Shown here piece by piece: positions 1 through 12,638 of a stretch of 64,000 bases of DNA. Position 1 is the stretch's first letter. The number at the start of each line of letters is the position of its first letter. The translations under genes and the position numbers were made by a program. Where the stretch lies: the NCBI GenBank assembly GCA_903813345.2, contig CAIIXF020000007.1, forward strand, positions 11,661,730-11,725,729. Direction: 5' to 3'. Origin of the DNA: Owenia fusiformis (taxonomy: Eukaryota > Annelida > Polychaeta > Sabellida > Oweniidae). Under the pieces are notes generated by a model. It saw nothing but the letters and a program-made list of their open reading frames with translations, ran no database searches and was not told the DNA's origin.

Positions 1-258
1 TACAAACATTACAATACGTTTCCGTCATAAGTTTGGCAACAGGTAAGTTTTCATCGCATATTAAAGTCTGACAATGTTTAAATATTACAAACATTACAAT
101 ACGTTTCCGTCATAAGTTTGGCAACAGGTAAGTTTTCATCGCATATTAAAGTCTGACAATGTTTAAATATTACAAACATTACAATAGGCTACGTTTCCGT
201 CATAAGTTTGGCAACAGGTAAGTTTTCATCGCATATTAAAGTCTGACAATGTTTAAAT
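1..258 (+). repeat. Three tandem copies of an 85-bp unit
   Basis: TACAAACATTACAATA starts at 1, 86 and 171, each followed by CGTTTCCGTCATAAGTTTGG and TCGCATATTAAAGTC. The third unit has a 6-bp insertion (GGCTAC-like). The array may continue to the left of the window. Confidence 0.9.
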
Positions 259-727
259 ATTTGGGATGGAGTGTTTCAGGTTGAACGGGCTAATATCCTT
301 GCAACTCATTTACCCACCGCCGCATCACCTTGGATGAGCGATGGCGCGGGAACTGTTAACTGATGGCCTGTGGGTGCCTAAGGGTGATGGACGTGATTCG
401 TCGAAGCGAGGTAGGTGGGTTTCAGGATTGAATGGATCGGGGAGAAATTGAATGAATATCATAATATAACTATCCAGATTCAATCACAATATATTCGTTG
501 TAAAATCTCTATGTATTATTCGTAATATTGTAATTCTGCTACAACTGTCAAAATGTACAATTGATATGTACTGCTAAACTAAAATGAAAATCTATTAAAA
601 ATATTTGAACCTTAATTTTGTTTCTCAATTTCAATAGTTGGGTAATTTATGAGAAATTTGATTTTTTTTTAAATAAATCACCAAATATAAAAAAGGCTTT
701 GATTAGTGATCCAAAAGGGGACTTGGA
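259..727. other. Region between two minisatellites, downstream of Wnt6
   Basis: A G+C-richer patch, 280-440, contains short inverted words (ACCCACC with GGTGGGT; CATCACC with GGTGATG). No frame or family was recognised. Confidence 0.5.
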
Positions 728-985
728 GTTGCCAAACTTATGGAGGGGAGTGTACCTTAACAAGGTAACTAGTGTAATATCCTGGTTGCCAAACTTATGG
801 AGGGGAGTGTACTTTAACAAGGTAACTAGTGTAATTTCCTCCTGGTTGCCAAACTTATGGAGGGGAGTGTACTTTAACAAGGTAACTAGTGTAATCTCCT
901 CCTGGTTGCCAAACTTATGGAGGGGAGTGTACTTTAACAAGGTAACTAGTGTTATCTCCTCTTGGTTGCTTAACTTATGGGCCAG
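728..985 (+). repeat. Minisatellite: four copies of a 60-bp unit plus a partial
   Basis: GTTGCCAAACTTATGGAGGG recurs at about 729, 785, 845 and 905, and degenerately at 965. The unit is a multiple of three without stops, so it stays open in frames on both strands; this is not a gene. The core CATAAGTTTGGCAAC is shared with the array at 1-258 and with 29,724-29,748. Confidence 0.9.
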
Positions 986-1427
986 GGTATAAATGATACC
1001 ACGAAAGCAGGCAACAAAATCTAATGGCGTCAACCTGCAGCTTCAATTTAGTCACTGGAGCCATTATTTCGTCTTTTGACAACTTATCCATTTCTGATCA
1101 AAATATGATATTCAGATCTACCAAAAACTTGATTCCTTAAATTGTAAAATACATGTACATTTATCGATAAATAACACAATCTCATGAACTACACATCTTG
1201 TAACTACAAATATTTCGCATGTAACGAAACGCACGACAGTCTACAACAGTCTACAATACCGTAGTTCGATTTGTACAAACAATGCATGGAGCGTGTAAAT
1301 ATTTTCTGATAAATTGACGTAAATTTGAGTGTTATCAGAAAAAAGTCGTATGGCAATTTTATGGCATTATTCTTAACGAGTAACAATCGAGGACGGTTCA
1401 CATTTTGCAGCTGGTTCAAAACTGTGC
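986..1427. other. Wnt6 3' flank
   Basis: Probable Wnt6 3' UTR and flank on the minus strand. No perfect AATAAA was seen close to the stop. No other gene. Confidence 0.5.
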
Positions 1428-4400
1428 TTAGTTACATTTATGAACCGTTTTCTTGGTGACACAAGTCTCACATATAACCTCACAGCACCAGTGAAATCTG
1501 CATTTGCAATTCTCCCTGACTGTTATCTGGTTTTTAGTATAACCTCTATTACAGCATAATATGCCGCACCCTCCCACCCCTTCGTGATTGGGGTCACATT
1601 CCCGTCCACGTGTTCCGAGTGAACCATATTTACGGTTTTTATTGCAATACGACGGCGATTTTTCAGAATACACCAAGTCTTCTCTCGTTGGCCTTTTTAT
1701 ACTGTCTTTCTCTGGTATTATTCTCTTTCCATCGTTTGTTATTTGTACTTTTGCACTTGAATCAAAGGCTTTTTTAATTATGTTGCCAACATGTCTAAAT
1801 ATGGGCATCTTTCGCCAACAAGTCTTTAAAGTACACGTTCCTGACAATCCATGGCATTTGCATTCTTTCCTCATGTTTTGCTTGACCGCCTGGAATTTAA
1901 AACATAAGCATGATTAATAAGAGGAGAAAACGACAAAACACACATATCTATCATTGAGATGTTGAAGTATCCAACTTTTATGTTGCTAAAGTTAAAGGCC
2001 CCGTGTTAAGTTTGGAAATATGCTTTTATCATTCATTACTATTTTCCATGACTTTTAAAGTTATTTTAGAGATTTAATTTAAAAAACGACTATTCCTATT
2101 TAATGAAATGTCATTTCTTTTGTGCACTTTTTATTTTAATGTTATAGCATATCAAAAATATTCGTGATGTCACTCATCAACTGAAAATCTTTTTTATTTT
2201 CTATGTTTATCTGTTCTGAACCACCTCCATGCATGGATGAGTTCATTTCTCGCTTACTTGTCAACCAATTTCGATTTTTTCCAAATCACATAAGGATGAA
2301 CGCTATAAATTGGTGTGAGGTATCACTTTTTAAAATATATAATTTCACAAAACTTCGAACAAAAGTCCTTAAAAAACCACTTTTGAAATAAAAAAGATTC
2401 ACATATCACATTTTGACAACATTGGGTAGAACTATAATATTAGCCAAAGCGGTTTATATTTTATATGGGGCCTTTAACCAGATCAAACAATTCTGTTAAT
2501 ATTTGTCTTGGAAATAAGGCATAGGTTTAAAGATGAATGTTATTCCGGTCGTACTATATCATAGACTAAAAACAAGTCTCAGAATAGTATCTATTTTGGA
2601 CAAATAATAAATCCGAAATGTATTAAGTTATTCGACTTTTATCGTGATTAATGTGCCATCTATGACAACACTTGTTAAGTTTGTGAACATTAGATAACAC
2701 GCTCATACAGTAAAACGGTATATCCGAACACTTCTCAATATGTACATATTTTAGTTCAATTCTTTAAACCGCCAAAGACATTCTTGGTAAAAAAATACAC
2801 TAGAAATGTGAACACCTGCCAATTCGAACACTTTTGGACAATTCCCAGTGGTGTTTGGACCAGACAGCTTTTACTGTATTTTCGAATACAGAACCTCACC
2901 TAATTTGACGTACGTAGACTTATAATAGTGAGTAAGTGAACATTATACCTCAAATTAAACAAGATGAGACACAGAGACACAGAGCCAGCAGTGACAGCTG
3001 CACTACTTGCATGGCGCGTTCGAGCCACGAACTGGTATAGTTTTTATTTTTTCAAAATTCCTGAATCTGACCAATCTATTGTTTCTCATGTTACCACAGT
3101 AAACTAACGAATAATCCTGAATGTATTCTACTAATGTTTAATAATTAAAGTAATTAAGTAAAATATAAATAAACGATTCAATTCACAATGTTATAACTTG
3201 AATAAAATTGTTTCCATATCATTTCCAGAAATGCAAAGTTAGACCAGATCTCTACTTAACCCATCAGCGGGTGTAGAGAAACAAACATGATTCTCAGCAA
3301 CCGAATGTTTACATAGTAATTCATACTCTGACAAGTTTCAAGATGATTCAAAAGCTGCCTACCGATATCTTGTTCATATCCAAACAAGATGTAATTTGTT
3401 TATAAAACAATGGGAGAGAAGCTACTGAAAGGGATTTGCAAGATATTGTATAAAAACGTGTTGATGACGACGTCATGATTTGAATTTATCATCTATTAAA
3501 TAGGTAATTAGTATTAAGACAATTAGCTCATCTGTACATATTGCTCAGGGCTCTAGCAAGAGATAAATGTATTTAAGTATCTTCATCCACTTCTCTCATG
3601 TTCACCGGAAAAATGTAAATGTCAAGAAAATATTACTCTCTCGCCTGATGACGGTAATAGACGACAAATCCATACACAGACAGAAAATATGAGCATCAGG
3701 TTCGTTGCGCATCAAAGATACTGGGACCTTTTGCCGCATAAACAGGTCAAAGAGTAAAAATCCACAAGATCTTCACCCACTTACCTCCTGTCAGACAGAG
3801 AAAGCTGAATGTTAGTAATGTTAAGATATTATTGTCTTGTCCGGATGACGACGTTAATAGTCAGGCGAAGGACAAGGGTCAAATCGATACGGAGGTAGTT
3901 CTATTAAACAAAGACATCAGTAAGAATTCACAAATTCTTAAACTATTTATCATAGGTGATGCATGACTGCAAGTCACCAAGTAGAAATGTATTGGAAAGT
4001 ACATACGTCTATTACGTCTATCGGCAGAAGGGGCCTCAGAATATTCCCCAGGCCAGCTAGCGATAATGAAACACTCTCTGGTTTTTAGGGAACATAAACA
4101 CAACCTTCCTATCTCAAATGTATATTTGGAAAAATAGTTATTTTGGTGCGAAATAAAATAACATTTTCCGTTTCTTTTTTACTTTATCAGAGCATGATAG
4201 GCAGGTAAGGTGTAACAGATACTAAAAGAAAACGGTAGCCATGTGGATAAGCTTCAAGCTAAACAAGTGGTAGACAGGAGATGATGAAAATGCTTATTTC
4301 CTAATACCTAACAAGATTTATATGACCTTATACCATATGTGAAAAGGGTAAAAATCAGTGATCAAAAATCAAATATTTTCATTATCAATTATTCGGTGTG

Positions 4401-7400
4401 CTGTGTCAGTTTCAGCAGACACATATTTGATAGGATTAAAGTATCAAAAACAGCATTTTTATTTGACAAAACTGACTTGAACCTCGTGGTTTATTCCGAC
4501 GCTGCATCTGCGGTGAATACAGGACCTCCCCTGTTTAGGCCAAAGTTTGAAATGCACCACCAATGATGGGTTCGGTTACCCTCGACAATGGGAGAAAAGA
4601 CGTTGACATGATTTGATTAATGACTCCAACACCATTTATCACTTAAATCAGCCACAATCCAACGTCCACATTCCAACAGGGAAACTTTCAGACCACAAAA
4701 CCTGTACATCAAAAACATTTTATTTACATCATCAAATCATCGGTAAGTGTCTGGAACCTATTGAACAACGCACCATCGATTTTGATAATTCGATTTTGAC
4801 ATTCCAAGATATACAACAATAATGTATTTTATATAAACGAGCATGATGATTCAGATTCTCTCATAGGAGGAATTAACGCTGAATTTGATACCTTACATTT
4901 AATGACTGAGATAAATGGGGTATTATCCACGTGTCGAGTAATTCATATCTCAAGAAAAAAACTATTCTAGAAACATTAAAAAATAAAATGATATCTTATA
5001 TTCTGTTTAGATTAGCATTCCTGACAGACATTCGTATAGTTCTATATTTTGACGTATGTCATCTTGTTGTTGTTCTTCACAGACCCCGGGGTTATGTCTA
5101 AATCTCAATGTGATATCTCACTAGCAAAAAACACTTCGACAGTAATCATTGAAAACGAACTTGACAAAAAACGTATTTAAACATTTGTTTGGGAAAATTT
5201 TAACTTCTTGGCATTCTTATACGCGATCAATAACCGCGTCTTTAACGTTCACAGAAGTTTGTACCGCAGCCCAATTATCGCCTCAATATCTGAATCGGAG
5301 AATGATATAAATTAAGGAGTTGTCATACTCAGCTCGTTGTGATTAATGAGATGAGCGTACCCCTCTCTTAAATTTCGATTATTAACGATCAAAAACCTAT
5401 TAAGGACTTTCATTCACTTTTGTAAGTTAAGAATCGTTTTATACATTGAATTCTATCGCTGTCAAATCAGCTCTAATATGTATTAAAATACAGTTACAAA
5501 CTTTATTTAAAATGACTAATGTGCATGTACGACTGTAGGCTGTAGATCCTGTTATATACGAGGATGGTGAGAGCTCACGATAAATGTGTAATGAAATTAA
5601 GTATAATTAATTTTAGAAATACTTTGTTCCGCCCGATATATGATATATGTTATGCTATTCTGGAACTTGATAATGCTCGCTGGATGCTGTAATCGCATCC
5701 TATGACGTTTTATGGGTTATTTATGTAATTTTTTTAACACCTCTCGACTAATCGACTTCGAACTCTTTTCAATGTTTATCACATCTTTTGTCTATATTTG
5801 TGCATCAACCATGGCCTCTTTAAACTTTAAAAGTATCATAGTACTATGTATTCACCCGCTATTCTGAACACTAGGCCAGTTCAGGTGTTGTCCTGAGTAG
5901 GCAGGTTTCACTGTACTTACCAGTCGACCAGCCTCATTGTTATGTTGTAAAATAAGAGTCCTCAAATCAACTCTTTTCTTTTTCGGTCTAGCGTCCATAA
6001 ATTCAGCTGATTTAATATATCCAAACTTAACGTTATCGCCACAACCTCCCCAAACCCATTTATCGTCTTTCGATATGTCTCTATATTCGCTTTCACATGA
6101 GCATTGCATAAGGTGCCCCATACTGCACGCTTGTGTGACAGTGTATACGACACCAGCGGCTGTTACTGCGTTGATGAATGCTGTTTCTCGCGTATCTGGA
6201 AAAAGTTTTAAAACATAAAATGGTATATGGTTTATGAAATTAGTAATTTCTTACGTTAGGGTTGGCATGTGTATCCTTTTATTTCAAAAGAGCCCATAAA
6301 TGTCAGAAATCATTTTAAACTCTTCTTCTGAGTAATTTCAATAGATTTTAAACTTTAAAAGTGCCAGTCGTTACTAAAAATAAGTATTTTTCAATGACTC
6401 TACATTTGTAGAGGAAACACCACTTGCATGCTCTGAATACAGGAAGGAAGGAGAGCGAATAAAGGAACTTTTGGATGCAGGTCTAGTCGACCTCTACGTC
6501 CTGCCTCTGTACAATCTCGTTTCTTTTGGAAGAAATTAGTTGGACTGAGATAATGATTTGATGATATTTCTAAAGCAACAGAATGACGATATGAGGACTG
6601 ACATCCGCAATAAAAATCAACTCTTGATGTGTTTGTTTATGTTTTGCCATGATCTAGTATCTTTGGGTAACCTAAGCTTCAACATATAGCAAGATGTGCA
6701 GATGTTAAAGCCTCGGGCACACTACAAAGAGGAAAGGCTAAACCCTCTAGCCCCAATAGTTGATTTATCAACTTTCTCAGATCCTTAATATATGACCTTA
6801 GAGCTTAACTGTCGATGTTAAGAGAAATTTGCAAGACATAAGAGCAAGATCTTTGACCCTCGTCAACAACTCATTGATGCAGATGGGTGAATGACAGTTA
6901 GACCTATAGTTACCTGACGTGACACACTAATGGCAACAGAAAGGCATTTGTTTTGTTTGCATATCAGAAAGCACAAGAGATAAACTATATATACATTTGT
7001 AAATACCAAAACACTAACATTCTCCAAACATTCCAAAATAATTAAAATTCATAGTTTGACTTGATTGTTGTCATTGACAACGAGAATAAACTATGAGAGT
7101 ACAAAATCTTTAGATCTCAAATAATCGAGGTAAAAGGTGAAAATACCATTACATCAACTTATTTACCTCTTAATAAAACTCTACTAAAATGATGTTTTGT
7201 ATCGCAGTTCCACCTTCGTTTCCGAAACTGCCATTGGCATTCTTTCAAAGCTAATTTAGCGCCATTTGCAACTTCTCGTACAATCTCGGGTTCCTTTTTG
7301 CATATCTCGCGCTGTTTTCCTGCTAGTCTTTTGGATTTCCTGCATATACTGTTTGGGTCTAGGACAACCAGGGGACTCCCAACTGCCCTGAAAATTTAGT

Positions 7401-10400
7401 AAAATAACAATCATAGAAATGATAAAAAGTTAATTACACTATACAATGCTTTCTCAATAAGAATCCTGTTTTTTCTGTGTATATCAAAATAACCTGTTCA
7501 AAATATATCCCATTGATATTACCAGTGAACAAACTTATGTCAGTATCTTTGTAAAGAATAATATGAGGCTCAAAGATGCCTTTTAAGGAAACTATTATTC
7601 CTATATATAGGAATTTGATTTGTTTGAAGTACAGCACCACTTTTCCACCCACTAGAAAAGGATGCATATACCTTGACTTTATCACATCATCTAGCAGCAA
7701 GTTTGCTGATACGTTCGTCTTATGTCACTCAATGCCATGAAAGTTTTCTGTACATTGGAAATGTATTTTCTATCTTGCAAAATGGATGTCTTTACTGACA
7801 GCATTAGATGCCTTTGAACCGAAGGCCCCCACTCCACTTACCAACGCACCGGATTCACCAGTGGATGTACTCCAGTGTACATATACTGGCCCGGTTGTGT
7901 CATTAAGGTGTTTAGTGTTCACCTACAACTTGCCGGATGTGCCATCTAGCAGTTTAGAAACACATTTTTGCTAAATAAGATGGGCACAAGGGAACGATCT
8001 ATCGACATGTCTGTGTATGGGTTCGGTGTTCAAGAATAAAAGTAAACCCATTAAACCAAAAATAACATTCTCAGACGCATTCGTAAAGTTAGCCATTGTA
8101 ATCATGGAGATAATGTCATCATATTACAGAATAAATGTCACGAAGATTTACGAAATTTCTATTCGTGATCCACTGGTTATTCAAGCTACATTGGCCTTGC
8201 TGAAATTGAAAGTGTTGAAATTATGTCCTGTTAAGTAACTCAGTTCTTCAATATAAATGCAGATAAAGGATATATTATTTTGTACAGAAAAGTGCATCAT
8301 TTGCAGCATGTGGTAGATTAAAGTAAAGGTTGTGCGAAGGGGCAAATTGTGTATAAACACATCAAAACTATTGCTTTACAAGTTGCTGTACACCAAATCC
8401 AAGTGAAAATAGCGATACTCCAATTAAGCGTGGAGTTTACAAGATGTTTCGCGGATCAGGTTCAGGTGAGGACTTACATGGGAGATCTGAAGAATATTCA
8501 TGTATTTGATATATAAAAATGTTTGGGATTGTATGAAAATATTCAGATTATTCGTGGTTAATTTGAAATATAGGATCAAATCTATCCTGTGCTATATAAG
8601 GGTTAATATAAAAAGGAACTCCACCTTGGTGGCACTTATTTTTAAATCATGTATGATCTACCTTTACGAGTAATCTTTTCTATTGGTGCACTTGTTCTCT
8701 CAATCAACAACGAACCCTATATCATATCAGGCACACAATCTATAAATAATCAAATATTATATCTAGACAATCAGCCAAACCATTTGTAATATTTAGACAA
8801 TTAACAACCATTCAAATATGAAAAATATACGACCAGGTACCAGTCAAATATTATAGATAGACAATCAGCAACAAATCAGATATTATATCTAGACAGTCAG
8901 CCCAACTGCCCAACCATTTATAATATTTAGACAATTAACAAGCATTCAAATATGAAAAACATACGACCAGTCAAATATTATAGATAGACAATCAACAACC
9001 AATCTGATATTATATCCACGCAATCTGTAACTAATCATATACTATATCTAGACAATCAGCCAAACCATAAAATGTAATATTTAGACAATTAACAATATTC
9101 AAATATGAAAAACAGAACCAGTCAAATATTATAGTTGGACAATCAGCAACCAATCAGATATTATATCCACGCAATCTGTAACTAATCATATACTATATCT
9201 AGACAATCAGCCAAACCATTAAATGTAATATTTAGACAAAACAAGCATTCAAATATGAAAACATACGACCAGGAATCAGTCAAATATTATAGATAGACAA
9301 TCAACAACCAATCAGATATTATATCCACGCAATCTGTAACTAATATTTAGACAATTAACAATCATTCAAATGTGAAAAACATACGACCAGGTACCAGTCA
9401 AATATTATAGATAGACAATCAGCAACAAATCAGATATTATATCTAGACAGTCAGCCCAACTGCCCAACCATTTATAATATTTAGACAATTAACAAGCATT
9501 CAAATATGAAAAACATACGACCAGTCAAATATTATAGATGGACAATCATCAACCGATCAGATAATTTCAGACAATCAGCAATCAGTTACTATCCAATTAA
9601 AATCAAATTAAAATTTTAAAAATGGATATAAAAATTAACAGTCTTAGAGGGCTGTCTTATGAAATGCACATTTGGCAACTCGTTAAAACGCGGTCAGAGC
9701 AGGACGTAATACACAAATTAAGGTAAAACTGAAACGGTGTACCGTAAACTGATTTTTACAACCCTAGCATCAGCTATTACATTTACACACAACCTACATA
9801 TTTTGAATTACATTTGCATTGGTTTCAACAAGTAGGATGGGTGAATGATAGACTACATGATTTCTTAATTAATTTTGAATGCTAGAACGGTTCTTGTTCA
9901 AGTGCATTCCGTAGCTCTGAAGAAGAGATGATAATTTACATATAACTCAGACTCGAACTGGAGGCTTGTTGAATCCAAACAATCCGATACGACAGAGAAT
10001 TCAACAAAATACAACTTAAGGGGTAGGGGTGTACTGAGTTATAAAATCATGAGTTTCAAGATAACCCACATAAATATAAATACGTGTAGTCATGGTGAAA
10101 ATGATAATTATGATTTGAACCGTATTCTTTAGATTTAATACGCCGCTCGTGTTAGTAGAAAGTTTAGTATAAGTTTTCATTTTTGTGCAATAGTGTTATA
10201 CTATTATGTAACGAGACTGGTCCTATTCTATCGTTTCTTTAAGATAACAATTTCGGCAATTGCTAGTCTTTCTTACACAAACGTTCATGTTCTTGATATG
10301 TTCTTGTCAAGAAGAGATAAAGAAACTGTGTAAGACATTACTCTCGTACTTTAGCCATCAATATAAGTCCCGTTTAACCTCATTTACATCATATACACGT

Positions 10401-10836
10401 ATGCTGTTATCCTTTTTAACATTTTTGCAGGTTTGGATCTCCCGGAAAGTTATTCTGTCTGTAAAGGATGTTACACCCGGGGAGGGGTTAGGAAGATGTC
10501 TCGTCTGACGCACAGTTTTAGTGTAACATTACTAGGGTATTATATAAATGCTTAAGCCCCAAGGGTAGCACAATTATTTATGACCCAAGGATTTTTATAG
10601 ATATGCAATTCATTAATATGTTTTTATAAAAGCTACCACGGTATAGATAGAAATATACAAAAAAGTTAAACAAGTGCAGATTGAAATAAGTTTGACTGTG
10701 TCTTAAAACAAAAAGCTCACCATGAAATATATAACTAACTGGTTACTATGACAATCACTCACCACCATAATCCAAATATGTTAGTGGGGCAAATCAGGTA
10801 AAAATAAAGCCCCACGAGTATTCCCTGCACTTTCAT
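1428..10836 (-). CDS. Wnt6: Wnt6 secreted signalling ligand, complete, 4 coding exons
   Basis: Wnt6 is a secreted, lipid-modified ligand for Frizzled/LRP receptors. Coding exons on the minus strand are 10,836-10,763, 7,387-7,167, 6,195-5,921 and 1,889-1,428, with intron phases 2, 1 and 0 that join without a break into 343 residues, a usual Wnt6 length. Exon 1 gives a hydrophobic signal peptide beginning MKVQGILVGLYFYL. The join rebuilds LWWAVGSPLV, the diagnostic start of mature Wnt6. Exon 2 carries PNSICRKSKRLAGKQ and ECQWQFRKRRWNC. Exon 3 carries RETAF.NAVTAAGV, WVWGGCGDN and HNNEAGRL. Exon 4 carries CKCHGLSGTC, in which Ser206 is the expected palmitoleoylation site, and the cysteine-rich end CRFHWCCEV...CN before a TAA stop. 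All introns are GT-AG. The neighbour Wnt10 is divergent, 18.5 kb away. Wnt6 rather than Wnt1 is chosen from the exon 1/2 motif and from exon 3. No truncation or missing hallmark residue was seen. Confidence 0.95.
2706..2878. mobile_element. Small MITE with TACAGTAAAA ends, in Wnt6 intron 3
   Basis: The ends TACAGTAAAACGG and AGCTTTTACTGTA are inverted repeats of 173-bp spacing. The interior has GAACAC motifs (GAACACTTC, GAACACCTGCC, GAACACTTTTGG). Related ACAGTGAAACC sequence lies at 5,905-5,917 in the same gene. Confidence 0.5.
3560..3920 (+). repeat. Diverged tandem duplication of about 190 bp
   Basis: Two blocks share ATCTTCA(T/C)CCACTT, GAAA...TAAATGT-like text, and GATGACGACG/GATGACGGTAATAG followed by GACAA. 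It is an old duplication within Wnt6 intron 3. Confidence 0.4.
7388..10762. other. Wnt6: Wnt6 intron 1
   Basis: A 3.4-kb intron. It holds the satellite-like block 8,690-9,590. An ORF of 62 codons at 7,786-7,974 on the plus strand is G+C-richer than its surroundings but matches nothing I know. Confidence 0.75.
8690..9590 (+). repeat. Irregular satellite-like repeats in Wnt6 intron 1
   Basis: Segments such as AATATTATAGATAGACAATC, AGATATTATATCTAGACA and TAATATTTAGACAATTAACA recur in changing combinations, with larger blocks repeated at spacings of about 120-250 bp (one block at 8,820-8,950 is copied at about 9,370-9,510). AGACAATCAGC is the common small motif. Confidence 0.8.
10763..10836 (-). 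CDS. Wnt6: Wnt6 exon 1: signal peptide
   Basis: This 74-nt coding exon was found by looking for a phase-2 donor that would rebuild the tryptophan before AVGSPLV. It encodes 24 residues plus two bases of a Trp codon and ends at a strong donor, GTG|GTGAGT. The peptide has a Lys near its start, a hydrophobic core (GILVGLYFYLIC) and a plausible cleavage region before LWW. The ATG at 10,836 has a weak context. A very short upstream ORF (10,917-10,900, MMLMK then stop) lies in the probable 5' leader. Confidence 0.85.
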
Positions 10837-10899
10837 ATCACAGTGAATTTGACGTCTCCCTTCTTGAGGGTGTTGTTCGCGTGATTAAATCCCTATTTG

Positions 10900-10917
10900 T
10901 TACTTCATCAGCATCAT
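10900..10917 (-). promoter_or_regulatory. Short upstream ORF in the probable Wnt6 5' leader
   Basis: On the minus strand, two adjacent ATG codons open a five-codon frame that ends in TAA, 63 bases upstream of the Wnt6 start codon. Such uORFs can lower translation of the main frame. The transcription start is unknown, so it is inferred rather than shown that the leader includes this stretch. Confidence 0.25.
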
Positions 10918-12306
10918 TGATAATTGCGTTCATATTTTGAACGGATTCAGGCGTCTGTTGTGTTGTTATTCCGAGTGTCTTGTACCATCTTTGTATTGTC
11001 TAGATGGCTGTTATGTCACTATACTCGTATATACCTCCTATATCGTAAGTTTCTCTGTTTACGGATGTCACTTGTTCTTGCCAACAATCTAAACGTTCAT
11101 CTGGCAAACTTTTCCAAGAATTGTGTTAAGGCTTCTTTTGTAAAAAAGTTTTGAATTATCGCTGTGTCTTACTTTCGAAAAACTTCTCCGATTGACAGCT
11201 AAAGATCATCACGTGGGTTTATTAGCTATAGGAGGTCAGGCTGCCATCTCAAAGTTCCCATCAATCAACGAATCACAGAGGCTTTTCTATGAGTGCATAG
11301 TTCTGCGTTCATGATTTTTGATCGTTATATTAATTAATTCATCACGTTATCATTGATCTATTATCCTTAAATTATTATCATTAACAAGTGTTATCCTTAA
11401 GTTCTTAAATGGATCATCGGTAAACACTATGGACCATCAAATGAGTATGCTCAATAATTTATCCTCGTTTAGTGTATCTTAAGCAAGCAGTTATCAGAAT
11501 TTAATTTCTAGAATGTATCCGGGAGTAGAAAGGCTTTATGTCGGAAGTTGATGTAGTTTCCTCAATCGTTTCAATTTTAGTGCCAGTTATAGTACATAGT
11601 GCTCCATGTTAAATGTTGAGTGCCCATTTGTCCTCACTTTGATGAACTGTAGCCTACTAATTCAATACAATTATTTAAACGTTGTCTAATAATATTGTGA
11701 CTATATTGCTTCCAACCATTTCGCTTCTAGCAATTTGTTAGGTAATTTTTTGACACTATTTGTCGGTAATATTGAAATCAAACTTGTCGCTACATGACTC
11801 ATGTATCCTTACCTCAATGTGTGCATTTCCCATTTTGAAATTATCGTAATTATAATTAGATATATTTTTAATAAATCAACAGATATGCATGCATTCGATG
11901 CGGAACTACTAGCATGTTGAATAATGTGGAATTAGTATGTGGGGTGCGAATGGTGATTTGAGCATATAGATCTCGGAGAGAACTTACAGGCTCAAATAAA
12001 AGTGCAATCAAACAGTTCAATTATACTTTTGAAACATTGCTGAACTTAGCGTAACAATAGATCGTATTCGGAGGTCTAGGTAAGTTTCTCCTACCCAAAG
12101 GCTAGTTTCACCAATTTTTATCTCAGGCAAAAATAGTTTAATGAAAAGTGAATTTTGTGTGTTTTTGTCATTAATATTTCCAAAGGTTAAACGTGCTCGC
12201 AATTTGCAAATTGTATTTTACACATAAATGATTTTTTACAATCGCTTGCTCAATAGTTTAACCCTTTTGCATTGTAATTTAATTTGAAAGATTATAACAA
12301 TAGTAC
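10918..12306. other. Upstream flank of Wnt6
   Basis: Presumed promoter side of Wnt6. No TATA box or CpG-rich island stands out, and no gene was recognised. Confidence 0.4.
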
Positions 12307-12638
12307 AATAACGTCATTTCGAAGGGCAATATAGTGGAAAGGGCAATATAGTGAAATATTTCACTATATTGCCCGCAGAAATGACGTTATTAGTATTATT
12401 ACCATCGTTAACTAATGACCAGGACTGAAACAGCAAGAAAATCTTACGCACTGAACGATATCTAGTTTCCCGGGGAAAATTGCCGGTCGTTAAATGCAGT
12501 CTCGAGTCTCGACCGGTCTGAAATGCATTCTTGTCCACCACTACCACGTCTCATATTGCTCAGGTCGATATAGTAAAATAAACGCCTTCTAAACTAGCAC
12601 TAAAACCCCTAGAACTAGCCCGACAAGGTGGTAATAAT
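12307..12638 (-). mobile_element. Composite MITE, copy 1 (ATTATTACCAC-ended family)
   Basis: One part, 12,395-12,638, has inverted ends ATTATTACCA and AGGTGGTAATAAT. The adjoining part, 12,307-12,391, is a hairpin whose arms begin AATAACGTCATTTC and contain GGGCAATATAGTG. Two more copies with the same two-part build occur at 15,635 and 47,787, so the whole moves or is copied as one unit. No coding capacity. This copy is in reverse orientation to the other two. Confidence 0.75.

Larger units (their letters stand above)
1890..5920. other. Wnt6: Wnt6 intron 3
   Basis: A 4.0-kb GT-AG intron. Besides the MITE at 2,706 and the old duplication at 3,560-3,920 it holds nothing recognised. A G+C-richer spot at 4,480-4,590 carries GCGGTGAATACAGG, a word also in the hairpin at 54,795. 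Confidence 0.8.

Noticed and set aside
618-1033. Long overlapping ORFs of 124 and 128 codons on opposite strands
   Set aside because: Both come from the 60-bp tandem repeat, whose length is a multiple of three and lacks stops; the peptides simply repeat.
1588-1917. 109-codon plus-strand ORF
   Set aside because: It is the opposite-strand shadow of Wnt6 exon 4.
7786-7974. G+C-richer 62-codon plus-strand ORF in Wnt6 intron 1
   Set aside because: No motif, no partner exon with fitting splice sites, no family recognised; possibly a repeat fragment.
10260-11154. ORFs of 76-82 codons around the Wnt6 start
   Set aside because: On the opposite strand, low complexity and without recognisable motif.
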